Below are positions 55,327-64,000 of a DNA stretch of 64,000 nt, one piece after another. Every line of letters starts with the position of its first letter. The first letter of the stretch is position 1. A program made the translations under genes and the position numbers. This DNA is from Dipteris shenzhenensis (Eukaryota; Polypodiophyta; Polypodiopsida; Gleicheniales), in NCBI GenBank assembly GCA_047967505.1, contig CM106541.1. One strand, given 5' to 3'. The notes under the pieces were generated by a model that was not told the DNA's origin, ran no database searches, and saw only the letters and a list, made by a program, of their open reading frames with translations.

Positions 55327-58300
55327 ATGGAGGCAGAATTTAGCATCAGATGGAAGCACGAGGTACCTATGATGGAAGAAGCATCCTCTCAAGGGGATTG
55401 TTTTGGAGTTGAGCGAGGAAATTATGTTGCTCCAACAGGAAGTGGTTTAGAGCTTGCCATCAGTGAAATAGAAAGGCAGGGCAATGCTGGCGCTGTATCT
55501 AGACGGTCACAAGGCACATGCTCAAATACGTTGAAGCAAGAGAGAGATACCAGGCCTTTCCCACTGAACGTCAGAAAGTCGTATGTTACAAAACACAAGG
55601 TATCAACTTTTGAGGAGCCAGGCAAAATGCCCTCTATGCCTGCATTAGGAGGATCTCAACGCGTTAGACAACCTTTTGAGATAACCAGAAGCAGCACAAA
55701 CATGGGGAAGGATGGTCCAGAAATAGAAAGAGTAAGCAATTTTGAGATTGAAACAAGGGTAAATGGACACATTGAGGGTCACGGGATTTTGACTAGCATT
55801 GAGGGTCAGGGAATTGTGACTGGTTGTTCCAGCTGCTTTGGCCGAGTTATTACAAGTACAAGGAGGTTTCCTGGTGAAGGAAGCTTGCTTTCAGGTTGTG
55901 CCTCTTCAGCATCTGTTTCTCATGGTTTGCGATGCAGAAAGGGCAGTGCAGTGGGCTATGCCCTTGGGAAAAGCTTGGGCAGGCATTCTTTAAGAAACTT
56001 TAGTTGCATTTCTTCTGGTGATGTTGTGCCCTCTGTTAGAAATACTGCAACAAATAGTGCACCAAATCCTGTTACTAACAGACAGAAACTAGGGGATCAC
56101 AGAACAAGACAGAGGAATGCAGCTCCAAATGGATTAAGGAGCAGTAAACGCTTTGTGGTAAGCAGTGCAGAATGTATGGTTCGTCGAAACTTGCAAATTG
56201 GACTGCAAGCTTCACTGTCGGAGCAGGGTGCAGCAGATGTAGATCCATTGCCAGCACGTTCATTAAGAGCTTCAACTCCAGCCTTAAAAACTAGTAAATG
56301 GTGCTTAATGAGGCCGACTTCCATAAAGTCCAATACCATGGTCTCTAGTAGCACCAGAGCCCGTGTGAATGGTGCCTTGCAACCACCCACTGCCGGGCAC
56401 AGGGGAGGAGGCAGGGAAATTTCTAGAATATCTTTAGAATCACATGAAACTACCCCTAGAGCAACACTCGTTGAGGGGGAATTGTCATCAGAGAGATCAG
56501 TAGGAAACACTAACAGAGGTTTGGGCCTGTCTGCAAGACATCTTGGGGCTATGGAGGTTGACAGAAGGAACACCACCAGACTATGGGTTGATTCTGGGTT
56601 GTCTAGCACTACAGCATCCTTTAGGCATGATGGTCATAATGAAAGCTCTTCAATCTTTTCTGGCCCACCTTCTACTTCTAGAATTGCACCCATACCATCT
56701 CTATTTCAAATGTCACAGCGTACACGATCTCTTGAAGTGTTTTCATCTTCCTCATCTTATACAAGCAGTCCTGATGTGCAGTTTTCAAATTCTGGCATGC
56801 TACATTCTTATGCAAGCACTTTTGAGAGTCCTAATATAAGTAGAACAGTTTCTTCCCCAGAACGCCATGAGGGTTATCGTGTACAGTCAGAGGAGACTCC
56901 CATTTACAGATCTTTTCGACATTTACCACTGCGATTTTTTGAAGAAGATCAAGTCTGTTTTACTTTTGAAGGGCCCTCAGAGGTGTGTTGCTACACCTTG
57001 ACTTCGGCGAACTGCTTAATTTGTGTTTTTACGTCATGACTTTAGTACTGCTTTTCCAAGATGACACTGAGGCTCAATCCAAATCTTATTCAAGCATAAT
57101 TTCCTTACATATCCTGAATTACCAGTGAGAATTTTTGCAGAAGGTTCTACAATAGAGATGCTAATTGATAGTAATGTTGGTCTACAAGCTATGCTGTTTG
57201 TTTGAGCATAATTTGTAGACTGGTGTTCCTCTGAGAAATATCTGGTTTCCCCCCCAGTTTTACATGGCCCTCACATAGTTTTGAGAATAACAGCACACTT
57301 TTATGTGTTTCCCAGTTTTTGTCAGCCCGGGAGCGTGTGGAGAGGGATGAGATTTCCTATGAGGTTTTGCAATCTTTTTTTCTCTCTCATTGTTCTATGG
57401 ATTCAACACAAGTTATGGATATATTCCATTGATATATTTGATTTAAGCTTCATAATTTTGTTAGTCACAAGATTTAAACAGAGAAGTTTGTTTTGAAGAT
57501 TATTGGCAGTCGTTTCTCTCTCATCTGCTTGAAGTTATGTTTGATGTAGAAGAGAAAGATAAGGGGGCAGCCAGCTATGGATTTTGTTCCAGATTAAAGT
57601 TATATTTGTTCCAGATTAAAGTTATAGAGTCCTTTTCACTTTATGTAACTCTAAAGCTCCTTATTTGATATGATTTTTTTGGGGGGAGGGATAATAACAG
57701 CAAGTGTACATGCTAGAGGCCAATTTACTTCTTGGCGGTATGGCTTCACATGACCAACATAGGGATATGCGGCTTGATGTTGATAATATGTCGTACGAGG
57801 TAACAGAGAACACAAGAGTTAATATGCGTAGATGTCATTTGTATTTACTTTTTTGTCAATTCATTTATGCTATGATCATGAATGTTGCTTGGTTTGGATG
57901 AATTACAAGAGTGTTTTTATGGGGACTTACTGTAGGAACTGCTTGCACTGGAGGAGACCATTGGAAATGTATGCACAGGCTTAGGTAAAGATGCAATTTC
58001 AAAGTGTTTAAAGAGTAAGAAATACTTATTCACAGACATGTTGGCAAATTCTATTCGACCAGACAGTGAAATCAAATGCAGCATATGTCAGGTACGATTA
58101 GTTTTCCAGTCTCTATTGAAGGCTGGCATGAGCAAGCTCATTGTGACAGGGTACTGAAGTGAGCTTTTGTTTTTGCGTGATCTTTATTTCTTAAAAGCAC
58201 ATCCTGATTATTGTGCAGGAGGAGTTCGAAGACGGCGTTGAGCTGGGAATACTTGAATGTGGCCACAACCATCACTTCACTTGCATTGAGGAGTGGCTTC

Positions 58301-58347
58301 TGCAGAAAAACCAATGTCCAATTTGCAAGGCATCAGCTACGTCATAG
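55327..58347 (+). CDS. RING-H2 E3 ubiquitin ligase, MBR/RHG1A-like, 5 coding exons
   Basis: It transfers ubiquitin from an E2 to substrates; related Arabidopsis MBR1/2 and RHG1A act in developmental regulation. Coding exons: 55327-56982, 57316-57363, 57701-57799, 57936-58091, 58219-58347. GT-AG borders, all phase 0, 2088 nt, 695 aa. The start MEAEFSIRWKHEV follows the leader acceptor. Residues 1-552 are Ser/Arg-rich and apparently disordered. Exon 3 has LEANLLLGGM and HDQHRDMRLDVDNMSYE, and exon 4 ELLALEETIGNV, the conserved block preceding the RING in this subfamily. The RING-H2 ligands are C649, C652, C667, H669, H672, C675, C686 and C689; the tail is KASATS. Exon 2 is a 48-nt microexon (FLSARERVERDEISYE) inferred from splice signals and phase. 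No disruption is seen. The substrate is unknown. Confidence 0.9.
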
Positions 58348-58426
58348 TCCTTTGATTTGTATGCCAATTTAATTTTTGTTATCAACCTTTGTGCTTTGGA
58401 ACACATGGTTTGCATAAATCAGAGGA

Positions 58427-58432
58427 AATAAA
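58427..58432 (+). terminator. Poly(A) signal AATAAA of the RING gene
   Basis: AATAAA about 80 bases after the stop at 58345-58347, in an AT-rich context. Confidence 0.55.
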
Positions 58433-61054
58433 ATATTAGCCGGTTTTTCTTAGCTTATCTCCTGGTGACTAGCAATAGAAAAGTATCCATGCCATCAGTA
58501 CATGTCAAGGGATAGGCCAACAGAAAGGCAATTATATACTTGTACAATAAGTTCCAGAATGCATTAAAGGTGATTCATAAGCTCAGTCAGCCACCATGTT
58601 TGTAGAGACAGCAGCTCCATTCTGCAACTAGATTCTTCTTATTACATTTATTGTGTACTTTTAGAAGACAATGCCCTTATTCATAATGTTTTATATGATG
58701 AGCATTGGATTGTAAGGCAGTCTGTGGATTGCTAATATTGAACGTTTTGATGGACTTGCTACACTTTGGTATATCTTCTCTTGGATTGCATGGCATGTGT
58801 AGCTAGGCTAATGTTTGGACTTGTTTTTTCATACTTAGCCCTTGAAGCTGTTACGTTTTTATGCCATGGTTAATATTCTATATTCTCAAATGAAGTTTGT
58901 GTTTTATATATGCCTTAAAATTTAACTATCCTTATATGCCACATGAACCTGACAAGCTTGGCTGAAAGTCATTTGCAGCGTTTTGTATAGCTTTTCTAGA
59001 CATAGTAATGTGACTCATCTTCAGTTTTACATGCTGCAGCTCATTCCAACAAGATTCCGCATGTTTCACCTTGAGGAGCAAGTATGGTTTGGGTTTGTTA
59101 TTCCTGCACCTGATTCTAGGTCCAATTTAAGGGTAGTTGTTCAACGTTGTGCTTCCCTTCTTGTCCATTAAACCTGTGTACTGATTGTGAGTCAAGTTTT
59201 GTGTGGATTATTTTTGTTTGCTCAATAGATTCCATCAGTTAAAGGATTCTAGTAACTACCCTGGATGGTCGTGTGCTTAGTGGACTGAATGTTTGGACGC
59301 TTTTAGTCCTTGGTAGATGTAAAGCTTGAAGTATCTGGTTAAAATGAGGCTTGAGAAAACGTTTCCACACCAGATTTGGACAATATGAGAGTGTGCTCCA
59401 CTTTCCCTAACTACTGTCTCAAAAAGTTTAAGACATAAAATGCTGCTCCATTGTATCAAGCTCTTTTTGTACTTTGAATTTATAGAAATCATCAGTCAAA
59501 TTCAAACAATTTCCACATGCCTTGCATCTTTTTGAAAATCTTGGGGGCTGCAGTGGGCCAGCCTATTCAATTTGAGGAAACGGTTGGTGACATTTCAGTC
59601 GTCGGGAGTGTTAGCTCAATAAAACAAAACCAAGAGATTTCTACTTGAGTTTGTCTAATTTGCTATCTAGATGAGCTTTGCTCTATTTCTGTTTGGGGGT
59701 TTTCCCCCATTGTCGAAGTAGTCCAATTAAATGGGTGAGCTATTCTGACGAGTGAAACCAAAACCATGGAAAGATGCACAATCAAGGTTCTTGCTACTTT
59801 ATTTGATCCCATAGCCCAAGGTGGATAGGTCCATTGCGATGTCGTGCGTTGCACTTGGTGTCGGGTGGATTTATTAGGCTGCAAACTTCTTGTATGGAGA
59901 GAGGCAATTCCTACCATTAGCTATCTTTAAGCTGGGGCTATGTGCTGAGGTAGTCCGATCCTTGGGCCAATATCTTCTTTGTGATGCTGAGCTCTATTGT
60001 TGCCTTTGTGCTCATTTACACTCTGTGTTCAAAGATCTCTTTATTCTTTGCTTCCACTTTGGGGTCTATAGCATCTTTGTGTATGGTTGGGTGTCCTATA
60101 TGATGCCAAAATCGGTCGCTGTCATATAGGTGATGATTATAAGGCATTGTTCAAGGATTTTGTTGAGGCATAACGCCAAACATTTGAATGGATGATTAAG
60201 AATATTTGTACATTTAGACCATGGCTTACCCATAGATTTCATAAATTGATCCCTTAAAATAAATTAATGAAGACCTTGACTAAGATTGAATCTTCTTAGT
60301 AAAACCAAACTTCAAAAGTAAGATGTGGATCTTGACTTTGATGAGGAGAAGCATGGGGTCTCTACATTGGAATGGTTGAAATAAAACATTTTGCCAACCT
60401 TTGTAATGATAATGTTGGGATCATCAAGCTCTCTATTAGTGTAGCATACTTGATGATTACAAGTTTCATTTTATCTCTTCTCATTTGGCTAATTGAAACA
60501 AAATTTTGTCATTGTTGGAACATAAAGCTCATCTTTCATATTGGCTAAAGGCCTATATTTCTACGCAGAGAAAGAGTGCCAGTAACTTTTGTTTTGTATA
60601 TTGTATTGTCATTTGCGATAATGGTGGATTGAATGTTTCTTGATCTTGAATTCAACAACCAAATATTGGTCTCTTGGACTAGAGTTGTTGTGATTGTGTG
60701 TTAAAACTTTGTCATCTTATGACTGATCTAAATTTTGCTCATTTGTTGTAATGTGTAGATTAGCTATGCAAGTTATTCTAAATGTTTATGCTGATTTTGG
60801 TTGCAATTTCATTATATTTTTTGTTTGCAATATTCATGTATTTCTCTCTTGAGAATAGAGGAATACTATATTGTCTAACACGAGTAGCATGACCCGTCTA
60901 CTACAGGTTACAGACTCGTTCCGTTTGGTCTCAAAGTTGGGATCATAGGTTGCTTTTAATTTTATAGAAAAAATTTGTTAAGGATGTTTAGTTGCAAAAA
61001 TTAATCTTTGTAGTATTGCCTCTCTCTCTCTCCTTCCCCATCAAGTTTAGTAAA
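58433..61054. other. Intergenic, no gene recognised
   Basis: Scattered ORFs under 90 codons (58983-59171, 59663-59917, 59890-60129) show no known motif. The sequence is T-rich. Confidence 0.45.
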
Positions 61055-61440
61055 ACCCGCGTGGGTCTTGGTGGTTGAGGCTCTGGTTTGTGTCGTTGTG
61101 TGTGTTGTGTTCGATCCTTTGTGGTCGACTTCGGATGAGTCAGAATTGGCTCCTTGGGATTGTTCCTACGAAGTAAAAAACTCTCTCTCTCCCCTTGTGA
61201 AAGTGACTGGCTTTATTTACATATTTCCACACTTTTTTTTCCTCTTCACACCCACCCCACACTCACGGAGTTGTGGTCCTATCAAGGGGCACCCCGACTT
61301 GGACCGGTGGGCAATGGGTTCACAGTTGTGGTACTCACACGCACACACCCAACCACAAGCTAGGATTCCATGCCAGAGCCACCAAGACTTGAACCCATGA
61401 CTTGAGGGTTGGTAGCCCAACACTCAAACCACTAGGCCAA
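61055..61440. mobile_element. SINE-like unit with two inward-facing tRNA-like Pol III promoters
   Basis: On the minus strand, TGGCCTAGTGG (61439-61429) matches an A box and GGTTCAAGTCT (61395-61385) a B box at tRNA-like spacing. On the plus strand, TGGTGGTTGAGG (61069-61080) and GTGTTCGATCC (61107-61117) form a second A/B pair facing the first. The sequence between carries GGGGTGCCCCTTGATAGGAC (minus) and CT-rich runs. Either two SINEs inserted tail to tail or one family with a head at each end would explain it. No clear target duplication was found. Confidence 0.6.
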
Positions 61441-61517
61441 AGCCTTGGATGCACATATTTCAACACTTGTATGCTTCTTAGTAAATTTTCTAATCAAATC
61501 CCAATGAAACCATATGA

Positions 61518-61601
61518 GTGCCTTTATTCGTAATGTGTTCTAAATTAAATGATTTGGAGTGCCTTTATTTGGGATGTGTTCTAAATTAAATGAATTAAGT
61601 C
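61518..61601. repeat. ~41 bp tandem repeat, two units
   Basis: GAGTGCCTTTATT-G-ATGTG followed by TTCTAAATTAAATGA occurs twice in a row. Confidence 0.8.
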
Positions 61602-62656
61602 ACTGTAATGAATCATCCCATTAATTGGCTTAAGTTGATTTTTCATTCAAGGTTTATAATGCAAAAAAATTAATTTGAAAAATATTTAAAATGTCTTTAA
61701 TTCAATTAAACTTTTAAAATTGAAGGAAGACAAATTTGGAGGAGAATCTCCAAGTGGAAAACGAACCCACTTGGGGTGTATTCAAGTAACTAAATAATGA
61801 TCTACTCCTTGTCAATCTTTCTTAATTTTAGACTCATTAGGGTAGAATGGGTTCCATTTGATTCAACCAGTTGATAGCTTTCCTCCAGCTTGCTATGTGT
61901 ACATTCCAACAATCCAAACTATAGTTTTAAGAAAACCCACCAATATATGTGGATCAATTGAGTGCAAAGATTAACAACAACCAACAAACTTATATCCCTC
62001 TTGGGTAGTATGGCTATGAAAAAAATGTGGGTGATGTACATGCATTTGTGTTCGTGCATGCGCATGTGTGTTTACGTGTGTGCTTGAACATGCATGGTAA
62101 AAGTTCACAGATTTGGAGGATGACATCCCATTGGAAGGCCTAACTTGTCTAAAGCCTTTATGGTTTCTTATGAAAAACAGTTTTTCCATTGGACCTCTCA
62201 GTTTCCTAAAACCACCTCTTAGCATTCATTCATGACTTCCGTTCTTTCATGCGAAATTATGTGCCTAATGCGTTGGATATGTTCGGTGCCAATGTAGTGC
62301 TACATGGCAACATAATCAAGCTTGGTTCATGGGATACATTAGCTTGAGTAAATAGATATATAGGATTTACGAAATTATCCGAATTAAATGTGTTTGTATG
62401 TATACAAATGAATATATGCATGCTCAAGGTTGGGAATGTAGGCTCAACACAACAAAACGTTTAAATGCAAGCAACACACTCCAACCAAAAAATGCTCTAT
62501 AACAAAGTACTTTAAAATATTACACTTGAAAACGGAGTCATATATCTGAACATGCAATATGTATATCCATATCTGACAACAAAGTCACATCTGAACATAC
62601 AAAATCTATAGTAGCTACACAAACATTCTTAAGGAAAAAGCTTGCAGCCATGTGGC
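61602..62656. other. No gene recognised
   Basis: AT-rich. A short GTGCATGCGCATGTGTG tract at about 62050 gives a His-rich spurious ORF. Confidence 0.4.
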
Positions 62657-62867
62657 CCACGTCTGCTACGTCTGCATTGCCGATGGACGTACCACGCACT
62701 ATCAACAATCCGACGTGGACCCACGTCAAACAAAAAGATAATTTAAGGACTATAGTTTTTGAGTTAGAAAGCTTTTTAAATTATATATTGATAAAACCTA
62801 ACTCATTAGTTAAAGGACTTCTCTCGCGCATGGAACTACGAACAATGCGGACAAAGGTGTATAAATA
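62657..62867 (+). promoter_or_regulatory. Orphan promoter candidate: five ACGT cores plus TATA box
   Basis: ACGT occurs at 62659, 62668, 62687, 62713 and 62723, within GGCCCACGTC, CTACGTCT, GGACGTAC, GACGTGGAC and CCACGTC contexts, several matching G-box/ABRE-type bZIP sites. TATAAATA lies at 62860-62867, 135-200 bases downstream, as in many ABA-responsive promoters. The region is GC-richer than its surroundings. No recognisable gene follows, so this remains a candidate. Confidence 0.4.
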
Positions 62868-62912
62868 GTCAAAATTCACCCCTTCATAGAAAACCTGTGT
62901 TCTCACACACAC

Positions 62913-63014
62913 ATGATATCCCAACTAACAAACATAGATAGTCTGCGGTCCATCGGTCCCATGAAGTTGCCAAGCAACCACACTGTAAAATCCCAAATGG
63001 ATTCAGCCAACTAA
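62913..63014 (+). CDS. Short ORF (33 aa) downstream of the orphan promoter
   Basis: The first ATG after TATAAATA, about 46 bases beyond it, opens a frame starting MISQLTNIDSLRSIGPMKLP and ending TAA. It is too short to recognise. It could be a first exon, a small peptide gene or chance. Confidence 0.15.
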   Translation: MISQLTNIDSLRSIGPMKLPSNHTVKSQMDSAN

Positions 63015-63795
63015 ATGGAAATTGACCTGGAGATTCATTACAAAACATGAATCAAAAACAATCCTAAAAGAAAAACAATAGCATGTTTACCCATTCATAT
63101 ATAATCCAAATAAATTTTATTAAAAAAAAATAAAGCCACAAACAATATACAGGTTTACAACCCAAGGTAGCTCAATAGCTCTAATAGATCTAGTAGCAGC
63201 TACGCAGGCTCTAGAGATCACCAACCCATAGGATCTATGTATTTCTAAAAGTCACCTTGGCTACTAAGCAATTATGTACATGCCACCTACATTGCTGTTT
63301 TGGTGTAAAGATAAATGATCTATTCATCCTTCCCCATTGAAATAAAGATATATATATATTAGTCTATATACACGGGAGAAAACAAAAGACTTTCTAAACT
63401 AAATTTTTTAGAAAAAATAGTTTGTAGTATATTGCAAACCAATGATTTTCACAAAGTAGTGAACACAAAAAACTCATAAAAGTTAGACATTGTCATGGAC
63501 AAATTCATGAAATATTATATAATATTTATATATTTAGCCAACATTACCCAAGAGATACATTACCCAATGAACTCAAAAAAGCTATACAAATAATCGTCAC
63601 CACTTTTCAATCCATGCTCCACATGCTTCTAACAATTAATAGGCTTTTGATTGCTTAAAAGAACACAATGATACAAAACATACTCTTAAAACCTACAATA
63701 CCATAAATGTACGCCTTATAACATGGAGAATACATGAATGAAAACTTGCCACCTGAGAAATTATTAGGAGGGTTTGAAAGACCAAAGGCATACTC
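63015..63795. other. AT-rich DNA before the Helitron fragment
   Basis: No ORF. A TATATATATA run lies at about 63349. If the Helitron's 3' end lies here, I could not identify its CTRR terminus or hairpin. Confidence 0.4.
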
Positions 63796-64000
63796 CTAGG
63801 CTCTTGCTGTTGCCAATTGTAAAACTTCCATGTATACAATATTTGTGGTACGAATTATTTCTTCATCCTCATGCATTCTCTAGAAGGAATACCTTAATAG
63901 AATTTGATGCTCGGACACACAGGAAAGCACATACAACTGCCCATGATTGAATACCGATGTCGCCAAGTATAGACTCAAAATAGACAATGTTTGGCTCTGT
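63796..64000 (-). pseudogene. C-terminus of a Helitron helicase (runs off the window)
   Basis: The minus strand reads SVFNHGQLYVLSCVSEH, matching the conserved PIF1/Helitron motif VI region (VFSHGQLYVALSRV), and after a TAG continues with TTNIVYMEVLQ, matching the usual TTNVVYxEV ending. The final stop is TAG at 63796-63798. The Ala-Leu-Ser-Arg-Val core is altered and a stop intervenes, so it is a decayed copy. The main body lies beyond the right edge. Confidence 0.75.

Noticed and set aside
56097-56609. 170-codon minus ORF inside RING gene exon 1
   Set aside because: Shadow of the plus-strand Ser-rich coding exon.
1-64000. CRISPR arrays, bacterial operons or riboswitches
   Set aside because: No regularly spaced direct repeats with unique spacers, and gene structure is intron-bearing eukaryotic throughout.
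1-64000. tRNA or rRNA genes
   Set aside because: Only primer-site fragments of Met-tRNA and SINE-like A/B boxes were seen; no complete cloverleaf or rRNA block.

Overview
The window looks like nuclear DNA of a land plant. It is AT-rich, has canonical GT-AG introns, and carries plant-type Copia, Ty3/Gypsy and hAT elements with plant initiator-Met tRNA primer sites. It also holds two recognisable plant genes: an O-acetylserine (thiol)lyase and an MBR/RHG1A-type RING-H2 ligase. The repeat-dominated make-up would suit a fern, conifer or other large-genome lineage, but I cannot fix the lineage from sequence alone.

Layout. 1-1713 is the 5' part of a Copia element on the minus strand (gag remnant, primer site, LTR). 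1748-4123 holds tandem repeats and a 300 bp foldback. 4943-5916 (minus) is a gene-like unit (TATA box, 5' UTR, ATG, poly(A) signal) whose body is a broken histone H3 fold with a non-canonical tail and a long loop 1, best read as a CENH3-like pseudogene. 6067-8189 (minus) is a long unrecognised reading frame with in-frame stops. 11698-13648 (minus) is an intact eight-exon cysteine synthase of 369 aa. 14532-16629 (minus) is a Helitron2/Helentron-like remnant (PIF1-type helicase plus an EEP endonuclease) abutting a 3'-truncated Copia element (16752-20515, minus). 20506-29300 holds hairpin repeats, a coiled-coil/zinc-finger remnant and other decayed sequence.

From 29306: a perfect 40 bp-stem hairpin; a decayed Gypsy element (29750-32480, plus) with a 3' LTR start; then an older host sequence split by two later insertions. 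The first is a complete Ty3/Gypsy chromovirus (34726-40977, TSD CAAGG). The second is a full-length hAT element (41937-46296, TSD AATAGTAG) with a broken DUF659-type transposase. 46305-53390 is mostly non-coding with many micro- and minisatellites. 53640-58347 (plus) is the RING-H2 ligase gene (5' UTR intron, five coding exons, 695 aa). 58433-63795 is non-coding apart from a unit with two inward-facing tRNA-like Pol III promoters (61055-61440) and an orphan ACGT-rich promoter with a TATA box (62657-62867). The window ends in the C-terminus of a Helitron helicase (63796-64000, minus).

The two working genes are unrelated housekeeping/regulatory loci: sulfur assimilation (cysteine formation) and protein ubiquitination. 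Everything between them is nested transposon sediment. The most notable points are the CENH3-like gene remnant, the helicase-endonuclease element, the complete hAT and chromovirus insertions with exact target duplications, and several precise hairpins.
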